Source: Rosa chinensis (lineage: Eukaryota; Streptophyta; Magnoliopsida; Rosales; Rosaceae). Taken from it: DNA of 64,000 nucleotides. Below, piece after piece: positions 1 to 11,719 of this stretch. Where the stretch lies: the NCBI RefSeq assembly GCF_002994745.2, contig NC_037090.1, positions 32,718,501-32,782,500 on the forward strand, given 5' to 3'. Each line of letters opens with the position of its first letter. The stretch's first letter is position 1. The notes under the pieces are model-generated. The model was not told where the DNA came from. It was given only the letters and a program-made list of their open reading frames with translations, and searched no databases. The translations under genes and the position numbers were made by a program.

Positions 1-800
1 TTTGTGACAATAATGCTGAAGCCCAGTATCCTAATCGCTACACATAGTGGCGTGTGGGTATATAACGGGAGTATATGGGAATACTTTAGCCTGGGAGGCT
101 ATCACCCGAGCCTGAGTGGCTTATTCGTATGGCTATCATCTTACCCTACTCTTTATACTATTTTGACTAGCGGGGCTAGTCCGATTTCCGTTTAACCAGC
201 GGGGCTGGTCTCGTTTTGTTGAGTATCGGAGTTTGGGGCTAGTCGGTTTTCTTGAGCAGAACTTCTCTCGTTTTGGTTTCCTTAATCATTGCATGCATCG
301 GGAGTTTTTAAAGAAATAAATGTGGGAAAGTATAAAATCCCTTTTGTTTAAAATTGTTTATTTTTGTCCACTCACACTAACGTGTTTTCAATTACTTTCC
401 CCTGGGCCCTTCGGTTTCAAATGCCCAGTTTGCAGGCGAAATTAGTTGAGGTCGGGCGTACATGGAGTTGAGGCATAGTCAACAGCATGGCTTCCGCGTT
501 TGCTTTTGAATTAGGTTTTCCTTATTTACCTTTCTGTTGAATTGCTCTGATTACCTGTGGAACTAATGTTGTTAAGTTGAGATTTATGTTTTGTGAATTG
601 GAGAACGTTGTGATTTGGGGAGCAGGTGGCTCCAGGAGGATAAGGATGGGTTGTTTTAGAAGTGTAAATTTTCTTTCTACAGGTTTTGGGTAGTTCATTT
701 TAGGGGAAGTTCTGCCAAATTTTTGGAAGAATTTCTTTTAAGGTGGACCCCGCAGGGCCACTTCGGATTTTAGGGTGAAATCTGGGGGCGGGTCCTATTA
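1..800 (-). mobile_element. LTR of a Ty3/gypsy-like element, cut by the window edge
   Basis: Non-coding sequence that abruptly replaces the reading of the neighbouring copia reverse transcriptase near 790-800. Read on the minus strand it begins with an AGGACCCGCCCC-type run followed by a GGGGTCCACC motif, which I associate with the start of a plant gypsy LTR. No protein-coding similarity is visible in any frame. The interpretation is that an LTR retroelement inserted into the older copia element to its right. The other end and any target duplication lie outside the window or are unrecognisable, so the class is inferred. Confidence 0.45.
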
Positions 801-3780
801 ATGGGGGTGCTTGAAGGTTTGACCTTGTCAAAATGCCTAAGCATCTATCAACACGATGCTCAAGTTCCAAACCGAGGCATAATCGTGTTCTCCCAAAATC
901 CTTCATCTCAAACTCGAATTTGAAGTGTTCAACGGTTTCCCTTAACTCTTTAAGGGCTTCTAATGAACGGCGATGGAATCCGAAACTTGTTATGGAAACG
1001 CGTGGGCATATCTCTTCCTAATCAAGTAGTCAATTTAGTGAGCATTTCAACCTCTTTGTAAACGCGTTCCGTGGTCTAGAGCCACTTGACTTGGGTAAAT
1101 GAAGTTCACCATGAACCTTCATGTATATTCCATATCTAGATCCCCATAGAGATACGTAGTGACCACATTTGTAAGCTACATAATCAGTTATTCGGAAACT
1201 ACCAAACTGACAGGGTAGTGGAGTGCAATGACATCCATTAAGAGAGAATATGTCTCATCGTAGTCGATTCCGGGGCGTTTTATGAGCATCCTTGCTCTAT
1301 AAGGAGAGATTACCGTATCTTTTTCTCATCACGCTTTCTAGCGAAGACCTATTAGTCAATAGGTTTTATGTTAGGAGGTGTTAGCATCACTGGCTCAAAA
1401 ACCTTCCTCTTCGTTAGAGAATCCAACTTAACCTGGATCGCATCTTTCCATTTAGACCAAATTTCTCTACATTGGCATTCATTCATCAACAAAGCGTGGC
1501 TCAATATCATTGGACTCAATAAACTCATGCGCAACTACATCAACAATTATGATGGAGTTTCTATCCCACTCTCATGTATACTAGTATATTTTTCATAGAG
1601 CTCTATATTCTCAAGAATAGGATCTGATATTGAGGCGTCCCCCAACGATAACCCTAACCCGGAAGATTCTCATGAGACGGATTTTGAGTCTTGATGATCA
1701 AAGGATTGGAATGTGCCAAAGTATCCTTCGAACCCATGGGCCTCCCACGCATCCTAGCTGGGGCCATGGCCTGTAATGCCAGAGTGCCACTCTCTTTGGC
1801 GTTGGCGCCATGCCTATCTCCGTGTAGGGTGGCGCTATGTCCTCTCGTAGGGACGTCCTTCCTTGCAAGCTTGTTTGCAGTATATTTGTGTGATCTCGTC
1901 ACTTTAACGTGGATTGAGATGAGACACAGTGGGGACAGGCCACGACAATTCCCGTCGTTCCTGCTGAACATCCGTGTTCTTATCTCCCCCTAACGACGAG
2001 AAGACTGTCTCATCAAAGTGACAACCAGCAAATCTAGCGGTAATGAGATCGCCTTGCAAGGGCATTAAGTGGAGGACGATTGTTGGAGTCTTAAATCTAA
2101 CGTAGTTGCCCATTCGTCTGTAAGAACCCATTATAGAGTGTTATGGTGACTCAATGGGCACATAAAAGGCTCACTTAAATGTGCGTAAGTGCAAAATACT
2201 TGTACCCAGTCACTAGCTGTAATGCAGATATACATTGAGTGGCGGTAGGTCATAGATGAATTAGCATAGCTGCATGCGATATTGCATCACCCCAAGCGGA
2301 TATAAGGAGATTGGTGCACATTACCAATGTTCGAACTACCATCGTAGTCATTTTCACGAGACCATTTGGGTGTGTTCATGGGAATATGATGTCCAACATC
2401 AGTCCCAATGCAATAACCATCGAAAGTCTTCGATGTAAACTCTCTAGCAATGTTAAATCCAATTGACTGAATAGGATGATCTGGGGAGTCAGCCCGTTGC
2501 ATATGATATTTTTTAGGAGTGTAGCATAAGCAGCATTATAAGTGGACAATGGAACAACACGTGACCAGTGTGTTTGCGTGTCAACCAATCATCATGAGAT
2601 ATTTAAACGTCTGCAAGTTGGTTGAATCAATCCACCGAATCCTTATGGATTCTATGCAAGAACAGAATAAGTATTTTCATATCTTTTGCATAGGACGGTC
2701 TCAGTCCTAATTTCCCAAAGGAATGGGCTTTGTAAAATGAGCGAGAGGCTTTAGAAGCAATCAATGAGAATTTTGGTTGGGCATGAGCGTCTGAAACCAT
2801 ATTTGAAGCAAGTTTGTGATTGCAGCATCACCTGGAGCACCATCACCATGATGGACGCCATCCATGGCATCATGGATAGGGACTACGCCAGCCCTAGGCT
2901 GGTGGTGGACGGAGGCGGTGCCCTAGGCAACAGCGTCGATCACACTTAGTTCAGGAATCAACTTTTAATTCATGCTTCATTTCGCTTGATAGAAAAGATT
3001 TCCATGTGAAGTCTTTAGCAGATGGATCATCATATCATGACCAGGATGACCTATCCTGTCGTGACAAAGCCAATATGTGTCTAAATCCAAGAGATCTTCT
3101 CTCATAACTTTATTGGATTTAATAACTCAAATAGTGACATAAAATCCACTAGAGACACATAAACTTCTCTAAGATGTTCCTTTATTCGCAATCGTTAAAG
3201 GCATTGCAAAGGAACTCATTTTTGTTTTCTACATGCGTTTTGCATGAAATCCGTTGGCAATTCATAGGTGCGATTTGCCCTAGGAGCGTATAAAGTTTTT
3301 GCGACAGTAATCAAGGTGGCATTTGGCAAGTGGAACTTGGGCTATTCCATGTCCTTGAATTAATACTGATGACCCAGTCATTGTAGTCACAAAGTAATAT
3401 GCTCAGAATCAAAATTGAGTCATCATGAGAAGAACTCGAAATTTTATTCATAAGCCAACGGAGTTACATCATTGTCTCTTTGACCAAAGAAAATCTAATC
3501 CAAAATACTAGCTAATGCAAAACAACGGTAGTCGTCTAACTTCTTTTGGTAATTCCAAAATGAATGTGACCAGGTGAGTAAAGATATGTCGGTGGAGCAG
3601 GGCTCGCTTAAGTACCACTAATCTCATAACCTTCCTAGACATCACACTTACTTTGGGGTGAGCCTATTTTGAAGAAAGACTAAACCATTGGCATCTACTA
3701 CAAAATATATGGCAATTGCCTATTACATCTCTTGGAAAAATAAAGACTTAAACATAATTGGCAATCTATTGATCCCACCA
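785..3780 (-). pseudogene. Degenerate Ty1/copia pol (protease, integrase, reverse transcriptase)
   Basis: Multiple short minus-strand frames together spell a copia polyprotein. From right to left one can read integrase core text around 2,640-2,290 (VDTQTHW, DHPIQSI, EFTSKTFDGYC), integrase C-terminal text around 2,130-1,900 (RMGNYV, ARFAGCHFDETVF, SLGGDKNT), a linker with a GRPMGSKDT stretch near 1,750, then reverse transcriptase from about 1,460 (WKDAIQVKLDSL) through 1,250 (GIDYDET-like) to FGRTRLCLGLELEH near 890-840 and FDKVKPSSTPIN near 790. Stops and frame changes occur throughout, so no functional product is possible. The RNase H end and 3' LTR are missing because another element interrupts it. 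This is an old, dead insertion. Confidence 0.85.
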
Positions 3781-3805
3781 GATTTGCAGTCTTCAACCCT
3801 TCACT

Positions 3806-4859
3806 CTAGATCATCTTCTTGATTTTCTTGTTCCACATAGTGAGCTTCTCTTGCTTCACAATATACTTTGTAGGCGGTGACAATTTCTTCACGAGCTCTA
3901 CAAATGTGTGCCCAATGATCAGTCACTCCACATCGAGAACATACATCTCTTTGCTCAAACTCCATTGATTGAGGCGCTTTGAAAGGGTCATTTAGATGGC
4001 TCTTAGTGTTAGTGGCGCCACCAACATTGCCAGAGGCATTGCCTCCCTCTCTCTTTCCACGTTTACCTCTTCGGTTCCGTGTTCGGCTATTTTGGAGGTT
4101 ACCTTTCCAAGTAGAGCGATTATATGGACCAGAACATCCAAATGTATCCCTAAGATTAGGGTTTTGCTCTTGGTGCCCTCTCTTAGGGGCGCGACTATAA
4201 TTGGATTCCGGAATATGCTATATTTCCATGGATCTCGAATTATAGTTTTTCACAAGGATGTTGTCATGCTTTTCAGCGACATTCATAGCTCCAATGAGCT
4301 CATGAAACCTTATGATCCGTCTTGCAGTAACATCAATTCGATAGTTCTTAGCAACCATCAATGCAGAGACAGGGAAGGTAGAGAGAGTCTTCTCAATCAA
4401 CATCGCATTTGTGATCTCTTTACCACAGAATTCCATTAAGGATTTAATGCGAAGTGCTTCCAAGTTGTAGTCAAGAACTGACTTGAAATCACATAAGCGA
4501 AGGCTATGCCATCTCACTTCTACGTCAGGAAGAAAGGAGTCAAGGACGTTGCCAATTCTATCTTCGAGTGAGACCCACAGCCTTTTGGGTTCTTCTTCAT
4601 TCATACACTCTTACTAGAGCGAATCATCCATATGACGAGTCATTAGGATGATGGCTTTAGCCTTATTTGCCTCTAAGGCTGCTCTATTTGCTTCCAAAGC
4701 TTGAGCTTGCTCAACAGTTAGCACGTCCTGGTTAGGCTTGAGAATCGTATCCAGGATTCCATTAGCCTTGAGATGGTGGAGGACATCATGAACCCACTTG
4801 TGATATTTAAAGCCAGTTGTTCCCAATTGAGCAAAGTCCAATATGTTTAGGTTACTCAT
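3806..4859 (-). pseudogene. Degenerate Ty1/copia gag with CCHC zinc knuckle
   Basis: Capsid-like precursor of the same dead copia element. The likely start is the ATG at 4,859 (MSNLNILDF), followed by a KYHKWVHDVLHHLKANGIL segment typical of the N-terminal part of plant copia gag. A break occurs near 4,614, then comes the UBN2-like gag core at 4,604-4,218 (VRWHSLRLCDFKSVLDYN). Near 3,940 a CX2CX4HX4C knuckle is intact (CSRCGVTDHWAHIC). The frame closes at a TAG at 3,806-3,808. At least one frameshift or stop separates the pieces. Gag packages the element RNA; here it is a relic. Confidence 0.85.
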
Positions 4860-5814
4860 CCTGAAAGAGAACAAGAAATTAGGGTTAGTTTTGGAGCGTA
4901 AAAGGCTACCACGAAAACATATAAAATTCCTGAGCGTAATCGCTTCCAAGAAATTAAATTCCAAAAGGTATTGGATTAGATCGAAACATGACGTAAGTGG
5001 TCGATCATAAATTCTCTACAAACTCTAAATTTGGAGATCTCAACAAGCTCCAAACTTGGAGTGAGCACGAACCCCCACAGTTCGGCTTAATTAGGTCTCC
5101 CTATGATGAAGAAAGGGGGGGTAGAAGAAGGGAGTTTGCAAGTCCCCAAGAAAGAAGAGAAAAAGAATAAAAACTTCAAAAACGGGAACTTTTAGAAAAA
5201 CATACCTCTTAGGATTGCAGAACGTATTTGGTCCTTGTCGTAGGATTGGAGACTACCTTCAGTCCTAGTGCAAGCAAGAAGACTTGTAGGATTGCAGCGT
5301 GGTCGCAAAGTCGCGGGGTCTTGGATCAGCGTGGCCGCGGAGTCATGTGGTCTCCTTGTCGCGGGGTCGCGGTCGAGCGAACATGAGAGCAGGCGAGCGC
5401 ACGCAGGCGCTGCAGAGGCAACGAGGCTAACCTCGTAGGGTTAGCTTTGAGTTGCAAAGCTGGGGCTACTGCAGGGCCGCTGCAGGGATGCTACGGGGAT
5501 ACTGCGGGTGCTGCAAAGCTACGGGTGGCACCGATCGCACCGTCGCGTAGCGCTGGGTTGGTTGGGGCAGGGCCGCGCAAGCATGCGCGGGGGCAGGCTG
5601 TAGGGTTGAGGATTACAGGGGGCAGACGTTAGCGTGGGCTAGCTATGTGCTGTGGTTGCGGGGGCAGCAGGCGAGCATAGGGATGCGGGGGCAGCGAACG
5701 AGCGTAGGGCTACTGGGGCAGTAGATGCAGGGCGCGCAGGAGCTGCTAGGGATTTGGTGAGAAGAGTTTTAGGGTTTTGATTTTTAGGGCTAGGGTTAAG
5801 GCTCGTGTTGATAA
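4860..5814 (-). other. Untranslated leader of the dead copia element, GC-rich
   Basis: Lies between the gag start and the 5' LTR of the minus-strand copia relic. Positions 5,280-5,760 are unusually GC-rich for this window and made of irregular GCAGGGGCTG / GCGGGGTCGCGG-type repeats. No credible gene is seen on either strand; the short frames here are composition artefacts. Confidence 0.5.
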
Positions 5815-6020
5815 CATGTTTTAGGGAAACGATATTTGAGAGATAATTGCTGTGTATTCTCATTGATAATAGGGGTCTCTTTATATAGAGAATTACAATG
5901 CATAGAATCCGAATCATACTAGGAAATGCAATCATACATTGAATAGGAATATCTAGATCCTTCTAATTAAACCCTATTACCACTAGGTCAAGTAACCTAG
6001 GGTTTGGGCCAGACACACAA
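5815..6020 (-). repeat. Probable 5' LTR of the dead copia element
   Basis: Short AT-rich block placed where a 5' LTR is expected for the minus-strand copia gag. On the minus strand it holds a TATA box (CTATATAAAG, about 5,880-5,888) and ends near 5,817 before a TTATCAACACGAG stretch that may be the primer-binding region. Boundaries are approximate because the matching 3' LTR is missing. Confidence 0.45.
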
Positions 6021-6544
6021 ATAGGGATTTACTTGAATAGTAACCTCTTTAAATTATACTTATAATAGAATTGTGATATTTAATATGGATGAGTAATTAA
6101 CTAGTACTTTAGTAGGTTGCTAAAAGTGTTTTTATATATGTGCAATTATAAAAGTGTTGTATATTGATAATGTGAATGTGATTTATTTATTTATTTATTT
6201 TTTATGGCTGGAACCCGGTGGGAGGCCTGACCATCACCTATTTTTCACTAATAATTAGAAAATTACAACGGGACGGGGCGGAGGGACGTAATACCAAAAC
6301 CCCGTGAATGAAAATGAACAAGTACAACAAAAAGAATATAAAAGGTACTAAGATTTGGTTCGATCTAGCTGGTCGAACCGCTTCCATTTAGTATCATACA
6401 ATACTGTTCCCAAATATATGAATTTTAGAAATGATTTTGGTACTTCATCACATGGGTATTGTATGTATGTTGATCTTTCCCACATGCAATCCATATATTG
6501 AATATTGTGGAACTACCCAATATGGTGTTTTGTTGTATAAACAA
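6021..6544. other. AT-rich spacer, no gene seen
   Basis: AT-rich intergenic DNA. A TTTATTTATTTATTTT run at 6,181-6,205 followed by GGCTGGAACCCGG-type text to about 6,330 could be the tail of a minus-strand non-LTR element, but no protein can be read. Nothing else is supportable. Confidence 0.4.
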
Positions 6545-7437
6545 GGTTCTAAAAATCGTTAGGCGCTAGTCGGACTATGGCCAGAGGACTAGCGCCTAGG
6601 GGTCTAGGCGGGTGCCTAGGCAGCACATAGGCGGTTTTAATTTTTTTAATTTTAATTTTATTTTTATAGTGTATAATTATATAAGTAATTAACTAATTAT
6701 TGTTTACCTAATAAAGAAAATATAATGCGTGATGCTTATTAAATTTCTGATCATGCCAAATCAATCCACTCGTATATTAACTTCACCAAATCAATCAATA
6801 ACAAATCAATACACGAGAATAGTAGCTACAACTGTTTCAAATCAATACCAAGTCAATACACCAGAATAATAACTATAGTAATTTCAAATCAATAAATACC
6901 AAATCAATGCACCAGATTAATAGCTCTAGTAATTTAATCAATACACCGAATCAATCAATACCAATTTAATACACCAGAATGGTACTCATCCATCTCCTTC
7001 TTTCCACGACCCAAACCCCCAAATCCAACTTCAGAACGCAGATGGGGATGAACCATTGATCATGAGAGCCACCCCTAGGACCCATGACCCAACCCATGGA
7101 GATCGCTCCGGCGCCGCAATAGTCCGCAGATCAGAATAACTAGAACGACGCCTCGTCTCCAGACAATGTCAAAACAACGGCCGTCCTCGATTTTTGAAGA
7201 ACAACGACGAACTTATCTACGTCGTCATCGTCGGTGGCTTTGAAATACAACGATAATGAAGAGGAAAACAAAAACAAAAAAGCTAGGCGCCCAACGCCCA
7301 GCGCCTAGAAGCCCCTAATACCACTAAAATGGCCGCCAAGAAGTAGAACGTCCAGAAGCATCGCCTAGCATAAAATCGACTCGGAGAGGTGACGCCCAGC
7401 GCCTAGGTGGCCTCCTCGGCCGATTGTTAGATCACTG
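6545..7437. mobile_element. Candidate non-autonomous DNA transposon with imperfect inverted ends
   Basis: The left end (TCTAAAAATCGTTAGGCGCT) and the reverse complement of the right end (TCTAACAATCGGCCGAGG) are related. Both subterminal regions are packed with GGCGCCTAGG-type motifs in opposite orientation (6,560-6,635 and 7,280-7,425). The interior includes degenerate direct repeats of about 55-60 bp at 6,765-6,990 (AATCAATACACCAGAATAATA units) and a GC-richer segment at 6,985-7,260. No clear target-site duplication was found, so the superfamily is left open. Confidence 0.45.
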
Positions 7438-8488
7438 TATATGAAACATACGACATCTGAGATGAAGCAAAAAGAAATTCATGTTGTGGTTGGAGCATTC
7501 AACTTTGTAGCAGATAAAAGCAAAAAAAAAAAATTGTTGTATTCAACTTGATTGTAAAAAAAAAAAATCAAAATCAAAATCAAAATTTCATATTTTCTTT
7601 ATGAAAGTATGAAGTAAAAATTTCATTGTTGGTGACATACAAATTTCACAAAAATTTCAGACAAGATTTCGATGTGAATTTTTAAATATATTTTGTGTGT
7701 AGATACTTCAGAAATTAAGAATTTCAAGGAAATATACGAAAAATTTCAGAAAACTCCTGACAAAAAAGATATAGCAAATGAATTTTGTTTTATTGCTTCA
7801 AAATTACAGAAATTTTGAAGGAAATTTCAGCAGTTCGGAGAAATTTGAAACCTTGACTAAAACCCACATCTCTAACCCGATTACCCACGAACACAATCCG
7901 ATCAGATCTCCTCCTTCAAGCCACCAAAAGATGTCGCACTGGTAACATTAGCTTCATCGTGACGCCGCATCCATCTCTGGTTTTCCCATCTCCAACTAAG
8001 GTCCGATAAAGGCAGATCATGTGAAAAGAAAGTTTTTATTTGGTGGTTTTGATTGTTTTTCTACATTTTTCCGTGACTGGCTACGGGCTACCATTGACAA
8101 GGACCCAACTAGCGATCTTCATCCTATCTCGTCATGGTGTACCTGTTTCAAACTTTTTCATGTACAATTTCATATACTGAAGCTATTCAAGCTTGCCAAG
8201 CCGAGGCACTAGAGTCAAAATCCAAGAAAAAAGGTAAGCGGCAAGAAGATCGGGCAGATCCCACATGGCCATTTGCAATGATTAACGACATTTTCTTTTG
8301 AAAATCTACCTTCTGTCTCATAATTAAGCACAATTTTTTTTCTTTGTATCAAGGGAAATGATCTCATTAACATCAGCAGATTTCATTCATTTCAACTCCA
8401 TCTTCTGGAAAAGTGGAGATCATGATTGAAGCACTTGATGAGATTTTTCTTTTCTTTTCTTAATGATTTGACAAAATTACCCTTAACG
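7438..8488. other. AT-rich spacer, no gene seen
   Basis: Poly-A tracts at 7,510-7,570 and repeated AAATTTCAGA words up to 7,850. The remainder is ordinary AT-rich sequence. The frames here have no recognisable domain and no plausible splice context. Confidence 0.4.
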
Positions 8489-9318
8489 GTAAGTGTTTGG
8501 CTCCAAAAACCAGTTGGCGTGCAAACTGTCTCTTTTGAGCGTGTGCGCAGGCGTGCCAGCACCGTGGGGTGCAGTCGTCAGGGGAGTCTCTTGACCTGAC
8601 TTCTTCTTCAAGCGTTGTGGACGAGGAGAGCACCAACCTCGCCACAAGGTTCTTCTCTAGCCTTCCGAGAAAGGACTTCTTGCCTTACGGATAAGGACTT
8701 TGGATGTGAGCTATTCACGTCACCGAATCGATACTCAAGCTGTAGGCTGAGCAGAGCAATCACTGGGAAGTTTGGAGAAAGCACGGGTTTTGCTAAAACG
8801 TGACTTTAGCTTCGCTGGTTTGCGAGGGCGTTACCCTTGCTTCGCTGGTTGAGAGAGTCTCGGTGGAAGTGGTACTGGCAGTCGGCTCTTGGAGAGATTA
8901 GGACTGGAAGTACGGTCGCTGGGTTGATCTGGTGATGCTGACAGTAGGCTCTTGGAGAGACTAAGACTGGCATGCGGTCACCGGGTTTCAACGAGGTTGA
9001 AGGTTTGCTCCGGGGAGACTTTGTAATCGCTGGGATTGATTGATTTGAGAGAGAGAGGTCTTTCTTTTGTCCTTGAAACCAGGTATTTATAACTAGGGTT
9101 TCGACTGTTCCTTGCTATAGAAGGATTATTGATTGAAGTTTCCTATTCAATCTCTGCTACTTGATTCCAATAAGGTTTCGTTTTCCTTATGGACCACGGA
9201 ATGGGCGAAGCTGTAACCCAAACCCAAGTAGGCTTATTTTTGGGCCACAGGTATCGGCCCGCTGTGCTAAATCCACTAAAAGATCTTGCCAAAATTACTT
9301 TTGGGCTCAAACAGTAAG
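8489..9318 (-). mobile_element. Solo LTR of a Tat-type Ty3/gypsy family, with 5-bp target duplication
   Basis: The 820-bp LTR (8,494-9,313) starts on the plus strand with TGTTTGGCTCC and ends GGGCTCAAACA. It is flanked on both sides by the same 5 bp, GTAAG (8,489-8,493 and 9,314-9,318). It is the reverse complement of the gypsy 5' LTR at 56,150-57,169 over most of its length, sharing the CCAGTTGGC end, the TTGCCTTACGGATAAGGAC block and the AGGTATTTATAACTAGGG block (promoter-like). It lacks roughly 200 bp that the 56-kb copy has near its start. A solo LTR is the product of recombination between the two LTRs of a former full-length element. Confidence 0.93.
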
Positions 9319-9498
9319 AATGGATAATAAGTGATTTAACGGTAGTGACTAATGTGAATAACATAAAGAAAGTTGAGTGACTAATATGATATTTTTAAAA
9401 GGTGAGCGACTAAAGTATCTAATGGGTCAAAATTCAGTGCCTATTTGTGATATTTGCCAATACAACAATAGATAACCACGTTTGTATGTTTTAGGGCC

Positions 9499-9888
9499 TT
9501 TTTTTTTTTGAGGAAAAATGGAAAATTACAAAATTACAACCTAACTACAATAGATCAAACTAAAAGGCAAAAAGTACAGTTGAATGAAGTTTATCATGCC
9601 AACTAGCTACATCAACATTATGACCAAAATTCGCCAGAGCATCCGTAACAAAGTTATCCTCTCTCCAGATGTTCACAAAAGTAGCTACATCAACATTATA
9701 ACCAAGATTTGCCAGAGTATCTGCAAAAAAGTTAGCATCTCTTTAAATGTGCAAAAAGTCATTATGCTAAAAGTGATTGGCCAAAACTACAATATCATGC
9801 AAACTTTAATCCCCAAATAAAACCTACATGAACTCTTAACTCCAGTTTACAAAGAAAGTCTTCAGTAGAGCGGTCAAATTATTGGGTA
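9499..9888 (-). mobile_element. 5'-truncated LINE remnant (RNase H end) with long target duplication
   Basis: A poly-T run at 9,499-9,509 is the poly-A tail of a minus-strand insertion. Upstream on that strand the sequence reads as the C-terminal RNase H portion of a plant L1-type LINE (FVTDALANFGHNVDVASW, about 9,690-9,590). That segment is tandemly duplicated with about a 66-bp period (a second LANLGYNVDVATF copy at about 9,745-9,670). The flanks share a diverged direct repeat of about 35 bp ending TTTGTATGTTTTAGGGC (9,464-9,498 and about 9,889-9,924), as expected from target-primed reverse transcription. It is too short and too mutated to be active. Confidence 0.75.
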
Positions 9889-10800
9889 TCCAACAATAGC
9901 TAGTCACATTTGTATGTTCTAGGGCTTGTTTGTAATTGCCTTTCAGCCACATCATCATTATTATTTTTCGATCATGTCATCATTATACCATTTAAGGTTT
10001 AAAGTATTCATAGAAGCAAACTTATACATGCGGCACTAGATCATAGTCTCCTGTGTTTAAGGATATCCTAGCAATTTTTTTATTTTATTTTATTTATTTA
10101 TTTATTTTATAGCAGACAATTTGGATCCATCTTCTACAAAGAAGAAATCATTACAAAGATTTTCAAAAAGTGCAAAGAAGCAAATTTACCTAAAGACAGG
10201 AAATAAGATTATCTTGAAAAGCACCATTAACAATACGAAACAAATATTATTGCTTAATTAAATAAATCATATTGTTAATAGTTTTGAGTTATTTTACGGG
10301 GAGTGAAATTGGCACAATAATTTTTACAAGGGATGTGATATTCGCACATCCTTTTCTGTTAGAAATTACTAATCACACACTCTTAGAACAAGTTTGATGT
10401 CTTGTTTTGTGTACTAATACAATGAACATGTGCATAATAATAGAAACATGGGGTGTGATTTGCAAAAAATAGGTACCAATTTCATCCCCTTATTTTAGAT
10501 GCTCGATCTATACTCTTTCTAAGTTCTGTTTTTGTTTTTTTGGTTGAATGTTTTGACAACAATATGTATATTTTTGAATGAAAACAATATTTCTCATTAA
10601 TAGTCTCAAGCTAGAGCAGTACATTACATATCTTTCCACTGCCTTGAAAAAACAGAGGGCAAATAAGAAAACGTGGTATATAGAACTAGTACCACTCATT
10701 AACGAACACCCATGCTCACTTATTAAAAGTAAGCCTATAAACTATGGAAATAAAACATAGGAAATAGGCTGAGCTCCAAAAAAACAAAAAACCCTATATT
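9889..10800. other. AT-rich spacer, no gene seen
   Basis: Low-complexity AT-rich DNA, with TTTATTTTATTTATTTATT runs at 10,080-10,115. No coding signal, RNA gene or well-bounded element is visible. Confidence 0.4.
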
Positions 10801-10859
10801 TTCTCCTTGCCCTTGACACTAGGGCTAGGAGGTTTGGTGAGGAAAGCTAAGCAAGCTTC

Positions 10860-11673
10860 CTATGCATCCGCAACCTTTTTCTGTTTGGAGGGGTTCTTGT
10901 TCTTTGCACCAAGAGGTCTTCCACGCTTCTTTTTTGTTTCGGCAGTACCAGCCACCTCAGACTTTGGTATTAGAATACTGCTCGGAGCTTCAATCAAACC
11001 CAATGAGCTAGCATTCAATTTGGAGGTAAACTCCGGCCTCTTCAGCTTTTTTGTTGGAGCATAACTCCGGGAGAAGTATCTTGAGCTTTTTTGGGGACTG
11101 ATACTCGGACGGCTGCCTGCCATGCTTGGAAGGAGCCCCTGCTTCAACTGGGACCAAAGCCAAAGTGGGAGCCCCCTCGTCTTGACTGAGGGATGATCTG
11201 GTGTCCGAACTCCGTAATAGGACAGGCTTACGGCCACCCTGCTCTTTCGGGTGAAAGAGAGATCTTGCAACTGGGGGTAGGATCGTAGTCTGGATGCCTT
11301 GGAATGTGAATACCCCATTTGCAAACTGACTCTGTGCAAAGCTCCTAGAAGGACCCGTGATCTCCAGCCTTCTTTGCGTAGGATTCATATCCATTCTTGG
11401 ATGAACTTTGTTATCTGTTGCAGGACAGATCCCATTTTCATGGAAAAGAAAATCACAATAGTTGCACTTACCAATAAGGTTCTCAAAGAAGAAAGCAATC
11501 TCTTCCTCAACTCCCGGGGCCAACTTCACACGCTTCTTCAGAAAGAAGGGTTTGGATAGGGCATGTGAAACCCTAACCCTAATATTTCCCATAGTGTCAA
11601 ACAGCTTCTCATCCAATTCGATATGTTGGGCCACTCTACTATTTGCTAACTCAACAATCAATAAGCAAATCAA
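10860..11673 (-). pseudogene. LINE ORF1-like gag with CCHC knuckle and AT-hook tail, frameshifted
   Basis: Two overlapping minus-strand frames join into one relic. The first (11,673-11,008) carries a basic RVRVSHALSKPF segment and a CX2CX4HX4C knuckle (CNYCDFLFHENGIC), the order seen in plant LINE ORF1/DUF4283-type nucleic-acid-binding proteins. The second (to 10,860) supplies the C-terminus with an AT-hook-like KKKRGRPLGAKNKN tail. The frame change lies between about 11,340 and 11,010. No reverse transcriptase follows on the downstream side, so this is an isolated fragment. The family assignment rests on motif layout. Confidence 0.6.
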
Positions 11674-11719
11674 ATCTTATCTAGACAATAAAAGAAAAAA
11701 TACTCTCGGGACTCTCTTT

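Noticed and set aside
1654..1993. Overlapping 100-codon frames on both strands
   Set aside because: The minus strand fits the linker of the dead copia pol; the plus-strand frame is its shadow.
2764..2949. Plus-strand 61-codon frame
   Set aside because: Lies in the copia integrase relic; no domain, no neighbouring exons.
5447..5935. Short alanine/glycine-rich frames
   Set aside because: Produced by the GC-rich repetitive leader of the dead copia element.
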